A stretch of 64,000 nt of DNA. Source: Rhizoctonia solani (taxonomy: Eukaryota > Basidiomycota > Agaricomycetes > Cantharellales > Ceratobasidiaceae). Under the pieces are notes generated by a model. It ran no database searches. It saw only the letters and a program-made list of their open reading frames with translations, and had not been told where the DNA came from. The position numbers and the translations under genes were made by a program. Positions 1 through 11,613 of this stretch are shown here, piece after piece; the stretch's first letter is position 1, and the number at the start of each line of letters is the position of its first letter. The DNA is taken from assembly GCF_016906535.1 (NCBI RefSeq), contig NC_057374.1, forward strand, positions 248,001-312,000, given 5' to 3'.

Positions 1-642
1 GGGGCATCCAGACATGGTCTTTCCCTCCTTGTCCCTCCAACTCGCTCACCGTGTTTGTCCTCTTTGGTCGATCCATGCCCGCTACCCAGCCCGGCCTAAG
101 AACATTCGCATTAATGGTATTTGGGATGATTGGAGTTGTGGCTCTGGGCAGTTTGATCTTGTTGGTTGATTGGATTAGAAAGGTTTGGTCGCACGGTGGA
201 GAGGCGGTCGCAAGGAAAATGGAACTGTGGATGAACAGTAAGAGGCAGAAATACGGTATTGGTGCGTCTCCTTTCTCCATTTGCCACCCAACCCATATGC
301 ATAGCCCAAATTCGCGATATTTATCCTTGGATTTCAGGCAAAGGAAAATTATCACGCCTCTCCCTGCTCTCGTTCCCAATCATCATCTATCTCTTGGTCA
401 CAACCGAACAACTCGTCGCGCGCAACCAGTCCGCGCATAACCTCACCAATCTGGACGAATGGACGTTTGGCCAGACGATCGCTGTGTTGATGCTTCTTTT
501 GTTGTTGTTCGAGACGGGATTGTGTGCGTGGAAAGAGAGGAAATGGACGAGACGGATGGAGTGGAGAGCGAGAGCAAGGTCGGGTGGTAAGGCGAGGGGC
601 CAACATAGGGGGAGAGGGATACCGTTGCCTTTTGCGGATTAG
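1..642 (+). CDS. 3' end of a membrane protein gene (runs off the left edge)
   Basis: The frame is already open at the window edge, so this is the C-terminal part of a longer gene. Exon 1..261 joins exon 338..642 across a 76-nt intron (GTGCGT...TTTCAG). The junction codon is G|GC and the frame is kept. The visible product has two strong membrane segments. One lies in the first exon, rich in A/L/V/G around FGMIGVVALGSLILLVDW, and is followed by a basic stretch. The second is FPIIIYLLVTTEQL, and a third hydrophobic stretch, TIAVLMLLLLLFE, precedes a very basic tail (WKERKWTRR) that ends in LPFAD. The layout suggests several transmembrane helices with a cytoplasmic Arg/Lys-rich C terminus. I do not recognise the family. 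The splice model is firm, the function unknown. Confidence 0.6.
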
Positions 643-1564
643 AGGTTTGGGATAGATACTGGGAATTCAATTCGGATGCTGGATTTCCGGGTTGTATGCT
701 ATGTGCGATTTGGGTTGTGTGCTCGGGGATGGTAAAATATGTACTCCCAGATACATATTGAATGTTGTGTATTGATCTATAGATGCGTATAGTGTTATTT
801 CAAGGAATCAAGGTTTAGACTATACATGTTGATCAACGGGCGGTTCATTGTTGATTTCAATTATTATCCTTGTAATCCTTCTTGGCCCTGGGGCCTCAGC
901 ATGTTCTGCACCGGTGCATAAACTGAGTACAGATCTTGATTGGAATAATTTGGTATAGAGGGCATCAACCCATTTGTATATCAATATGCATCCCTCTGCG
1001 AAGTTTGTTAAACTACTCTGATTTGTGTTTAGAGATGGTCATATTCTTAAAGCTACGATGGATATCTCGGTGTGAACCGCACTAAAAACCTAAAAACCTT
1101 AAGAGCCATTATATAAAGTGCGTAAATCTCTCTTCCGGGAAAATCATCGATATTAAGTCAACTTATTTTTACGTGACACCGTGCCGCAAACGCATATCTC
1201 TGATGAATCAAACTACCAAACCGCATGATACTGGCGTGTTGGAGAAATTTCATTCCCCGTCGTTTGGCGAAATACATTCGATGCGTGATCCGAATAGTAC
1301 AAGGCGCACATGAATGGCCGCACGGTCCCTTTGGACCTCTTCCTAGAGATTATAGACTAGTTGCGGTGCCAATACTTAAAATCTTTCCCCATGTGCAAGC
1401 ATCCTTGTGTTCGAATAAAAAGTAGCAGTTGCTTCACATTCAATGCATCATTCACATTGTTCATTACTATAGATTGTACATCCGACATTACACAATGTTT
1501 ACGTTTGGGTCCATTCGTTCGAGTAGCGTCTTAAGAAATAGAAACTCCACCGAGTCTGGGCCTT
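643..1564. other. intergenic, no gene seen
   Basis: This is the AT-rich spacer between the end of the membrane protein gene and the end of the convergent ferritin-like gene. It holds only short frames without homology or plausible splice partners. Confidence 0.6.
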
Positions 1565-3082
1565 TTAACCCGACTGGTAAATAGCTGGTCCGGCGACAAT
1601 ATGGTTGTCGATCAAGGACAAGTTCGCGGGTGTGACGTACACATCTTTATCGACAAGCGCAATGAATGTCGTACCTGCGTTAACGTCCGCCATCCCAACA
1701 TTCAGTGCCTCGTGCATAAAAGGGCTACAAGAGGCTGGACTCACAATTGACTTGAGGATCACCAAGATCCGGGTAGACCAACGTGTCAGGCTGCTTGGTA
1801 GAACCAGAATTTCCGCTGAGGTTCTCGAGCGGGGTGTATGTAACGTTATATTGCGAGATCCACGCCGCATACTAGAAGTTTTTTAGCTCACCTCAATATA
1901 TTTTTCTATAAGCGGGACTTACCTTGGCTTTACCAGGTACAGTTGTAGCAGTAACATAGTCAAAGTTCTTCGGCCCGACTTTCTTGCCTGGGTCCTCCCA
2001 TGTGAATTGGACTTCACGTCCTGGCTCGGATAGAGCTGTCCGATTGTGTGTGATGGCAGGCCCGTAGTTAGGGTCGATTCCGCTCGGGTTGTTCTATTTC
2101 TTCGTCGGTATAAACTATCTTAAGTGAATGAACGAGAACATACGGTGATATTGAGTCCTGGGAAGTTCCTCCATTGAATACGATGGTTCTCCTTTGGACA
2201 CTCCTCGAGGTAAGGCGCAAGAAGCGTCCATGCCATCGATTGGGTGATTCCAGTTTCGAACCACACAGGCATGGGGAACAGACCTTCGAATTGGCGGAAG
2301 ATCATTTGTTGACGAGCCTGCATGAGCGTGAATGTGTGACAAGTTTGGAGTGAACCGAGCACGCACCTCCGTGGTGATAGATTGAAGAAGAATTTGAGCG
2401 CTGGGACGAGAATCGAGGTGTGGGAGGAAGCCGTAGACTCCGGATTCACCCCATCGCGTAAGCTATATGCGCGTTAGTTTGTCGTGTTGCTGCACTCGAG
2501 TTGAGTTACCTTTTGGCAAAAGTCGACGAACTCGCGAACACTCTGGAATGGGTAAGTGTATTTGCAAGGTTTAGAAGCTGCTTCGGCTATATTGATGACA
2601 TTCAGAACGTGCTCTCAGAGTCAGTGTGATGAACCTACGTCCGCCCAACAGATTACCCAAAGCACGGGCGTGTCCAATCTCTTGCTCTGCCATGAATTCA
2701 ATAAGGAATCGATCGTCTGCGTTCAATCCCGCGTCGTCAAATTCTTGCGTCGAAAATCTCTCTAGGCCGTAGCGGAACAGGTCGAGCTCGATCCACTCTT
2801 GGTTCAGCGCCAGGTTCTAGCATATGGATTAGTTTTATTTCGGTGGTACTTGGACGACGAGCTCACAATGGACTCGTAATCGAATGCACTCTTGACAGTG
2901 TAAACAGGCTTGGGCGGATTGACGCCTCCCTTAGGAGGAGTAAACTTTCCGTCATTATTTCGAGCATACACCACGTCGGGGCCGCTGTAGACCAATAGCG
3001 AAGGGGAGCGTGCAGCTCGATCGCGAGCTGGAGCAGCAGAGACAACGGTCGCAAGAGCAGCTAGCACGGCAAATGACTTCAT
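1565..3082 (-). CDS. Rds1-type secreted ferritin-like domain protein
   Basis: The start at 3082 gives a clean signal peptide (MKSFAVLAALATVVSAAP); a TATA-like ATATAAATA lies about 45 nt upstream, at 3124-3132. The gene is split by short introns. Exon 1 ends at 2867 (...FDYESI), exon 2 is 2816-2639 (ALNQEWIELDLF; EFMAEQEIGHA), and exon 3 is 2586-2510 (YPFQSVREFVDFCQK). The next exons carry LTRWGESGVYGF, then ARQQMIFRQFEGLFPMPVWF, then further 3' exons ending in PAIYQSG. The Glu in ALNQE, the E...E..H of EFMAEQEIGH and the Glu before ARQQM lie where a four-helix ferritin-like bundle would bind a metal. Family knowledge: fungal proteins of this type are called stress-response Rds1 and are usually about 400 aa, as here. 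Biochemical activity is not established. All splice junctions that I checked keep the frame. Confidence 0.82.
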
Positions 3083-4882
3083 GTCAAAGTCGAGTTGGGG
3101 CAGGAGAACAACCAAGATGAAGTATTTATATCTTTATGGCCGATTTCTTTGTCTACTCGATGCGTGTCTTAGCGCTTGACGTCACATCCTCCAGGCGATT
3201 CAGTTAGTGAAGTCATTTACGCCTTAGAATGTATTAGAACACGCGATCGCCTCTACTCTCAATGATCCGTTTGATTTCCTGCCGCACGTATATCACACAT
3301 TCAGACATCTATGGAATGCCCCGCGATCGATCGTCGATCGTGCCCAGGCCGATCACCATATTGAGCTTAATCGCGTCCAGCAGTATTAATAGAATGCATC
3401 GTTTACCGCGGCCAGCGAGGACAAGATTCTCTCAACAATGCCAATGACGTGAGCCTCGTCATGGCTTTGACTATATGGGGCTGGGTGAATAGTATTGCCA
3501 CTGGGTGGGATACGAGGTGCGAGCTTGGGTGCAAAGAAGTTGTGGATACGTATCATACGCTTCTAGTTCCTTTCGAATACGGGTACTCATGTTTGGTCAT
3601 ATAATATAAGCATTGAGATAGAGACTATGCACAAATTATACAAAAGGATTGTAGGCTCGGTATCTAGATTGGGTCGTTTATTGACGGAGAACACACTAAA
3701 ACTCCACAACTCATTTCAGTAATTCAAAATAAGATATTTCTCTGAATCTGTACGCTTATGTCTTGACTATATCACTATGATTATGTGCAGAATGTTGTTT
3801 AATAGAGCAGCATACAGCCATAAAGCTCACCTTTCGCTTGTCCACTGAGGCCTGACGTATCGTGAAAAAAGAGGCGCGAGGTATTGATTATACCTTCAAA
3901 AACACTAGGTGACTGACACACAAGGATAATGAGATCTTTTTGCTATATCAAATATCAATGTATTTTGACTTTGTGCCGGGATAAGCCGGCGTGCCTCGGT
4001 GGGATTGACGAAGAAGATTGAATTGACATCAGTTAAAGAGTATAGGCCAAGTATGGCCATGCTCACTCAAGGGAATCTTGCAAACAAACTGTCGCCATCA
4101 TTGCAACCCAGTACTTCAAAGAAGCGGCACCTTGAAACGGGGGGTGTTTGTAGACCATTGCAAATGCCACACGGCCGGGATCATGTTTCCTTACAATACC
4201 CTTTGAATGAAGGCAGTATTGTCTATCCTTGATTGTAGTCAATATGGATGAGTATCATTAAAAGGTAATGAAACGTATATAAGATATACTGAGAAATTGT
4301 ATTTCTAGTCATAGCTGGCCAATGCGGCTTAGCCCCGAGTGCACGTCGATGAGGTTTATTAACTCCGTATCGGCGGCCCGAAGCAAGCCGGATGCGGCCT
4401 GGATGCCAATTTGAAAAGAGTCATAATAAAGCTCCCGTTCGCTCACAATCAGAACCTGCTCATCTCAAAATTAGAAGAACGAACTTGAGTGCAATGCATG
4501 AATAAATTGTTCGATGCCTAAGGATAGGAGAAACATGGAAAGTCATCGGATAAATACATCTCCCTACAGATTCGTGAATTACATCCATGTCTTCACGAGC
4601 GAAAAGACGCGAAGACCGTCATCAAATAGGAAAGATGAGATACTTTGAGTGTTCCTAAATCAAATGGCCTCGCAGAATGTCAGGGGAACAGCTTGGCGTT
4701 GCGACTGGCAAGCGGAAGGAACTAGGGGAATATTACACCCAGACCAGTAGAGTCTGATCATCAATATCGGTTCGCAACGAGACGAGGAATATTGCAACGA
4801 TCAAATTCCACGCACTAATTATCAAACTTGGCTCAGGCCACGCGACCTTTCCACAATCGGAGCAATTATTGCTTCACTCGGG
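3083..4882. other. intergenic, divergent promoter region
   Basis: This 1.8-kb spacer lies between two divergently transcribed secreted-protein genes. The part near 3083-3135 is the promoter of the ferritin-like gene. The rest is AT-rich and I see no coding exon or repeat in it. Confidence 0.55.
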
Positions 4883-4889
4883 TATAAAA
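4883..4889 (+). promoter_or_regulatory. TATA box of the pectate lyase gene
   Basis: TATAAAA about 110 nt upstream of the pectate lyase ATG, followed by a CT-rich leader (CTTGTCTCATTC, TTTCTTTCTTAC), which is typical of highly expressed fungal secreted enzymes. Confidence 0.6.
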
Positions 4890-4996
4890 CCTCCTTCATA
4901 GTGCGTTCTGTTCCTCAAAGCAACCCTCATTTCATTTTCTTGTCTCATTCAGTAAACCACACTTTCTTTCTTACACACGCTCTCTATTGATTAGCT

Positions 4997-6112
4997 ATGC
5001 GTTTCTCTGTCGTCTCTGTTTCTGTCCTCGCTGCGCTTGCGCAGCTCGTATCCGCTGTTCCCACACTCGAGCGCCGTGCAAGCGCCACCGAGAAGCCTAC
5101 CATCGGATATGCTGCCCAGGGCGGGTGAGTGTCCATGACTGTATGTACCTAACGAAGTACTAACTGCTACGACATAGCACCACTGGTGGTATCGGCGGCT
5201 CCACCATCACCGTCACCTCCCTCGCCGCCCTCACCTCTGCCGTTGCCGATGACAAGGCAAAGATCGTCTACGTATCCGGCACCATCACCGGCAACACTGT
5301 TGTCAAGGTCGGCTCCAACACCTCCCTACTCGGCAAGTCCGGCTCGTCGCTCGTCGGCGTCGGACTGCGCGTCAACAAGAAGAACAACGTCATCATCCGC
5401 AACCTCAAGATCTCCAAGGTCCTCGCCAGCGCCGGCGACGCTCTCGGCATCCAGGAGGCGTCCAAGGTCTGGGTCGACCACGTGGACCTGTCGTCCGACC
5501 GCGACCACGACAAGGACTTCTACGACGGACTGCTCGACGTCACGCACGGCAGCACGTTCGTGTCGATCACGAACTCGAACCTGCACGACCACTACAAGGC
5601 GTCGCTGGTGGGACACTCTGACAACAACGAGTCGGAGGACAAGAAGATCACGGTGACGTATGCGCTGAACCGGTTCTCGAACCTGAACTCGCGCATGCCG
5701 TCGTTCCGATTCGGTACCGGACATCTGTTCAACAACTAGTGAGTAAAGTAGTATCGGTGGGTACGCGGACGGATCTGACATTGGTACAGCTTCGTGAACT
5801 CGAACGACGGAATCAACACTCGCCTTGGTGCTCAGCTGCTGGTCGAGAACAACGTATGGGAGTAAGTGCATGCGCGCATATACCCAGCTAGAGATCGGAC
5901 ACTGACCACGACTGGACTACAGGGGTGTGAAGAAGCCTCTGTACGCGACCGACAACGGGTTCGCGGTCGCGCGCGGCAACGACTTTGGAGGTGCATCGAA
6001 CAGCGCTCCTACCGGCACGTTCAGCAAGGCTCCGTACAGCTACAGTCTTCTGGATGCGGGCAAGGTCAAGTCGACCGTGACCTCGTCCGCTGGTGCCACC
6101 CTCAACTTCTGA
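4997..6112 (+). CDS. secreted pectate lyase, polysaccharide lyase family 1
   Basis: Four exons, 4997-5124, 5178-5738, 5790-5861 and 5923-6112, sum to 951 nt (316 aa) with matching phases. The product starts with a signal peptide (MRFSVVSVSVLAALAQLVSA), then a short propeptide ending in LERR that looks like a Kex2-type site. The body is a right-handed beta-helix typical of PL1. Visible landmarks are IIRNLKIS, the Asp-containing WVDHVDLS near residues 141-148 (Ca2+/substrate side) and RMPSFRFGTGHLFNNY near residue 215, whose Arg is the usual catalytic base region. PL1 enzymes cleave de-esterified homogalacturonan by beta-elimination outside the cell. The gene looks intact and of normal length for the short fungal PL1 class. 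Third codon positions are strongly C/G, unlike the surrounding AT-rich DNA. Confidence 0.95.
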
Positions 6113-7695
6113 TCCTTTGCAATTTGAGCCTGGAGTCTCATTTATGTTCGTGGATGCAATATAACATTGTGCTTTATTCCATTTTTTGGGTGTTAAATGA
6201 TGCTCCCTTTTGAGCTTAAGTGCAATCGACTGACATCCTCATCCTGATAATATCGGGTAGTAAGAGAACTCAACCTTACTCAAGATGATCATGAGGCGTT
6301 GGTTCGCACATGAGTGTCAGTTATCTAAACATTATCCGCGTTAACCCAGTCACACCTCTATCTTCCGTGCCATTCTACCCCAATGTGTACCTGGTGATAC
6401 GGACCTCGTATGGTGTTGGTCTTAGAGTATAAATACGAATTAAATGCCATTGATCGAGGTGGCGAATCTCGTTTTGCAGGCAGCGAAGGCTGGTATATAT
6501 CATCCCAGAACCAATTTATGACATCGCTCAACGACGGACCTTCATACTCGGTCGCTTTGTTCTGGCGGTGCCATAATAGCTCTGCCTCCGACCCTGGCTT
6601 AGGTGGTGACATGTCATTTTCATGCTAAGTCAAAGGATCTGCCTCGTCGACATTAAGCTTTAAATAGGGGTTTATGAGAAACCATACTTTAAGTTCAACA
6701 TGAGATATATCACCTCCCAATCTAATCCTTTGTCGACTGTAAACGGTTTACTTTTTCCTTGTACAAGCTTATGAATCTAAACTTTTACTTGAGATTGAAG
6801 TGACGCGCCATATGTTGGACATGAATCCGAGCAAACGACTTGTTTTTTCCCCCGCCGACATAAAATTAGTCCTTGGGAAGGTCAATAAAGAGCATTACTG
6901 CATGAAAAGGGGGAAGACCCGGTGCGCCAGTCAGACTGGAAATACATGCGCTAGTAATGGATTTAGCTATAAGTTGCTTTTCTTCTGGGGCGTAAAGCCC
7001 TGGCGGGCGCATAAATGCGATGCAGAGGCATGGTAATAGGTGAGACAGGTAAGGCCAAGTGCGCAGAGAGGCCGTAGGCTAATATCCATTGTCAAGTAGA
7101 AGTTTTTTAAAGGTCTCAAGATCAAAGTAGTATCACGTCGTCTTAGTCGCATCTATAGTATAGTCACCCGAGTTGATTTGTCATTCGTAAAATGAATAAG
7201 GTTTTCGAGCTTTTTTGCATAAGGCCAACATCCCCAGCGGTTTCTTCTAGGATACAGCCAATCGTTTTCTAGCTTGATTACGGATTTATTTTGGGGTAGT
7301 GTCCCCGCATTGCCTATATTGCTGATCAAAAGCGGCCGAATACTCTTAAGAGCGGCGGCGCCTTCGAGCCCGAACTTATGCTGAAACCATGCGTCGAAAT
7401 AGACCAGCTCTGGTTCGATAGGAAAATTCATCATATTCAGTTATGCGAACATGATACAGAACCGACACGGGGGGCGCGAGACAATAAAGCTACCCAGGAT
7501 AACACCATTAGACTAGACTTGTGACAATGTGTTCTCTTTATTGGATATATAAAAATAGAAGGATAAAAATTGCGGCACAATTGGCATACATGGCCACAAA
7601 AGTGAGAAGTATGTGGTTTATCGAACACCGGAGAAGAGGAAACCAGGGCAATCCCTGGAATGCTACATCAGTTCATATATCAGTGGATATACGTT
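6113..7695. other. intergenic; one unexplained 93-codon frame
   Basis: There is no recognisable gene. On the minus strand, 7434-7153 holds a 93-codon frame with a protein-like composition (LENDWLYPRRNRWGCWPYAK near its middle). It has no signal peptide, no partner exon I can see and no recognised family, so I do not call it. Confidence 0.4.
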
Positions 7696-7913
7696 CTATA
7701 CTTGCGAGAATAGTGGACCTATGCAGGTATACCCATATCCTATAACATTCGCACAAGTCTCACCTTCCGCACACCGACCACACTCCCTGAAAAGTATTTT
7801 AGGATGAGTTTAGTTGGTTACATAGTTGTAAAGCTACTCACGTTTTTTTGCGGTGGAAGAGCAGGAGTTGGGGCCGGAGCAAGAGCGGCAATGGTCATCA
7901 TGACCAGCAGCAT
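7696..7913 (-). CDS. possible small cysteine-rich secreted peptide
   Basis: Two exons are proposed. Exon 1 is 7913-7842 (72 nt) and encodes a short hydrophobic leader beginning MLLVMMTIAALAPAPTP. A GTGAGT donor follows directly. Exon 2 is 7782-7696 (87 nt including TAG), after the acceptor GGGAG, and encodes a C-x2-C-x5-C-x9-C segment that starts CGRCAEGETC. Both exons are phase 0, so the 52-residue frame is continuous. The more obvious acceptor seven nucleotides earlier (TTTTCAG) instead gives a short tail and a stop, so splice choice decides whether the cysteine-rich tail exists. The spacing differs from the knottin-like family elsewhere in the window. The gene model is tentative and could be chance. 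Confidence 0.3.
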
Positions 7914-9509
7914 CAAGAACTTTGCGAGCAGAGGATAATTCCTGATAGTTTAGATGAGTAAATCGAAGAGAATTTTATGTAGCAAATTGGCTGGGTAGTT
8001 ATTCCTCACTCCAGTCCCCTATAACTGGGCCTGAATAAAGTTCCAGTATTTGGCAACTTTTCATTTTCAATGATAAGATGCACGTCTAGTAGCCTGACGT
8101 AACTGACATGTACGCCGGACGCGAACAAGTTGTGCTAAGATCGCACACGAAGTCTCAGATTCCACAATTATGAATTCTACAACTTCATGAAAGAACCACA
8201 GTTTTGTATGGACTTCATGTCTACTATATATTGCAATTCTATCTCGTTCACGGATCCTTTTTAATCGTGAATAACTCCAATCAAAATGAATGTACGTCAA
8301 ATTGCACGGCCTTAAGTTGTACTTTACGTCGTATGTCATTGCATAGAGCAGGCCTGTTTTTTTCGCATGAAGTCGAGTACCGCCGTCAAATAATCTAAAC
8401 TAAAGTAAGGTCGGTGTCTCGTTAACTTTGTATGGCCTATACCATGCAATTCCGGACATTCACGGCCCGACGTATTCCTGGAAGCTAAATAGATGCATCT
8501 AATCGCCGCATTGACTGACGAGCTACGGATCGCATGCATTCAAGTTGACATCTTAGTCTGAGTAATTCAAACAGCGCATTTTCGATCAATCGTACGGGGC
8601 TGACACTAGACCGCCACTAGACTGACATGAGTCGACTTGGGACTTGGCATGAATACCCACATGTCAAAGCCTGTCTGCAGTCAACCCAGACTTGGAGGTC
8701 TATGCTTACCTCACCTCCACGTGCCTTTTGCACTTCGATACGTTCATTCCAAGATGTTTCCAGATCGAAAGTATTCTAGCATTTCTCTCGAGCCACCTAG
8801 TGGTACTAAGGATGCTCAAATGAACTCTCTTTCATGCTCGACTGTTATTTGTAGATTGCTTGGCTCCGGACCAAGGTATGGAAAATGAACATGTTATAGC
8901 GATATTGGACGTGATAAATTGGGTAAAAGTGGACAACGAGAAATAGGTAGCGATAGGAGTGTGCTCAACCGCATTGCTGTCTTGTATAGTAAATCGTCAA
9001 CATTGGAGCAAAGGGCCTCGAGTTCGTTCGTTAATGTCCTCTTGGCCTATTAAGCCAACAAAGGTCCTTGAATCGTTCGCCACAATTCTCTAAGATTAGC
9101 AACGACCTTGTTGTCTTGTGATGGGCAACGTCTATCAGACCGATTATTCATTCAATGGGCCTGCCATTCCATCTCGGGCCAAATAACAGCCAAATACTAG
9201 ATGTTGCCGGTCATGCGTCATATTTGAGGCGAGCAACACCCAATTTGGCGATTCGGCGGCTGTGGTCATCGCTCGGCAAGCCAAGCATTGTCCATGGATC
9301 GAGGTCACATTTTAGGGTCGACCCTTATTCAAACAGGACCAACCCGCGCCGTGCCCTCATCTTGCCAACCTCAACCAGCGACTGTTGACTGTCGCGTGGG
9401 TTTCTTTACAACGCCTTTATTCCTTGTGTTATTTTTTTCATTGTTGCTACAACTACTGTCTTTAACTCGGAATCGATAGAACGGGACTCTGAATCGATAT
9501 TCATCGACC
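7914..9509. other. intergenic, no gene seen
   Basis: The 1.6 kb upstream of the alginate-lyase-fold gene holds short unconnected frames only. A CT-rich, T-rich tract at 9405-9450 precedes that gene's start and is probably its promoter and leader. Confidence 0.5.
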
Positions 9510-11136
9510 ATGTTGCCTCTCTACTCGGGCCTTGTGGCCTCTGCTCTCTTCGCAGTTCCAGTGTTGTCTATGACCAGCTATCCAAACGAATTCTTTACTC
9601 CTGAAACCGTTCTCGACTCGAGTTGGGTAGCAAATGCCAAGTGGGCACAGGCCAATGCCATCGAGGATGCGAAATTTGTCGCTGCTCAAGGTCCCTGGAG
9701 TAGGTTTATGCTCTCATAAGATTAGGTATTCGTGTTGAACCTCTTAATCTTAGCTGTAACCTCAAAGCCTATCATCGCACCCACTGGCGACAAGCAGTGC
9801 GTACAACACGACTGAATTGATCGGACATTTATATGCTTACATAATCATTCATCACTTTTCCCAGCGATTACATGAGTCTTCGGCCGTATTACTGGCCTGA
9901 CTGCTCGAGTGTTGGGAATACTACAGTACTCACCAACGAACAAAGTAGGTCTAAATATACTTCTTCCTGTAGATGAATTCTGACGTTTGAGCTATCAAGT
10001 TTATACCACCTGCCCTTATGTCCGTCGTGATGGCCAGTTTAACCCCGATGCTCGCATGGTCAATGACACTGGTGCATTCCAAGCCATGACCGACAGCATT
10101 TTCTACAATGCTCTTGCCTGGTCTTTCACCAAGGACTCGACGTACTCGAGCAACATTGCTAACGCAATCAACACCTGGTTCCTCGCACCGGACACTTACA
10201 TGAACCCCAACCTGAACTACTCTCAGCTACTTCGAGGACCCGGAGAACAAAAGGGTAGCCAGACGGGTGTTTTGGATCTGAAGTGCATGAGCAAGCTTAC
10301 TTCGGGCGTGTTGGTTTTACGAAAGGGCCAAGCACCCGAATGGACTAAAGAGCTCGATGACGGTCTTAATGCATGGGTGAATCGATACATTGTTTGGCTT
10401 ACGACCCACGAGCTCGCACTCGGAGAGCGATCTGCACCCAAGTGAGTGCTTTCCTACAAGACGGAATAATGTGCCTTTGCTGACCTGACCGTGTAGCAAC
10501 CACGGTACTTTTTACTTCAACCAGCTAGCATCGCTTCAAGTGCTCGTCGGCGATATGGAAGGAGCCAGGGCCACCATCAACGATTACTTCAACGGCATTT
10601 ACCAAGACCAAATCGCCGCCAACGGAGACCAACCTCTCGAAACTGATCGTACCCGCCCGTACCACTACCGTGCATACGCTCTCGCCGGCATGGTCATCAA
10701 TGCCAAGATCGGCGAGTACGCTGGGCTTACAGATGCCTGGAACCGAACCAGCAAGTCCGGTGCGGGGATCAAGCAGGCCTGCGATTATGCTATGACTATA
10801 CCCGCAACTGGCGAAGAAGATTATACCAAGGAGTTATTCCCTCCTATGGCTGCCATTGCGAGCGTGTACGGCGATGCGGACGGCAAGTATGCTGCTTTCC
10901 TCAAGGAAAAGGATCCGAGTTACCCTGGAAGCGGATACTACCTTATTGCTCCCGGTCTTAGTGACTCGGGTCTGACTCCACCTGCGAGCTTGGTCAACTC
11001 AACTTCTGGCGGCTCCGGTTCCTCCTCTTCTTCAGGCAACAACAACAATAACAATAGCGCAATGAAGATGGGCGCGTCGGGTGTCCTAGGTGCATTGGTC
11101 GGCCTCGTCGCCGCCACGTTGGCTTCCGCGCTCTAA
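9510..11136 (+). CDS. secreted alginate/chondroitin-lyase-fold protein with GPI-like tail
   Basis: Five exons, 9510-9699, 9754-9796, 9865-9944, 10000-10441 and 10497-11136, give 1395 nt (464 aa) with every phase matching. The N terminus is a signal peptide (MLPLYSGLVASALFAVPVLS). The body has the features of the Alginate_lyase (alpha/alpha toroid) fold: GPWTVTSKP, LRPYYWPD, and the N252-N253-H254 motif in PNNHGTFY, split across the last intron. Asn and His there match the catalytic NNH of that superfamily, and a later RPYHYRAYAL supplies Arg/Tyr/His. A Ser/Gly/Asn-rich linker, poly-Asn included, leads to a hydrophobic C terminus ending in ASAL, which looks like a GPI-anchor signal. Substrate is unknown; a polyuronic acid cleaved by beta-elimination is the reasonable guess. 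It sits in a run of carbohydrate-active secreted genes. Confidence 0.85.
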
Positions 11137-11613
11137 AAAAAAACATCACGGACATGTGCATTCTATATTTCGGACCTCTGCGTACGATAACATTGACACT
11201 CGTCTCTCTGTTTGTCTATTCTGTTTTATTCGCCTGTACGTGTAATGTGTTGATGTTGGTGTTGTTGCTTCATTGCGCTATCGTGAACTTTTTTGTCTCG
11301 AGTTTTATGATGTTTTCAAAATATACTATACATATTCTGGTATCTCCAGAAGCCCATTTGTCCTGTGTAGTGACCCTGAAGCATTTGGGATTCGTGCCGG
11401 CGTAGTCGGCCAGTAATGTCAGTACGCTGGCTCTCATCTATTGATAGAAACGATTAGTTCGTATTTGGAACACCCCTGGATCGCAGCTGACCCTCATAAA
11501 TTCCGAATAAGGATATCATGATTTAGCTTGTTAAAATACCCTCTCATATCACGAATGAGGGGCCAAAACTGGATTATATGACAAATAAATGAGGAGCGAC
11601 GGGACCCGTAAAT
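11137..11613. other. 3' flank between convergent genes
   Basis: Convergent 3' ends. The first 200 bases are T-rich and probably hold the 3' UTR and polyadenylation region of the lyase gene. I see no gene. Confidence 0.5.

Noticed and set aside
5186..5871. Long open frames overlapping the pectate lyase gene in other frames and on the minus strand
   Set aside because: They arise from the C/G-rich third codon positions of the real gene; composition is Arg/Ser/Thr-rich and no family fits.
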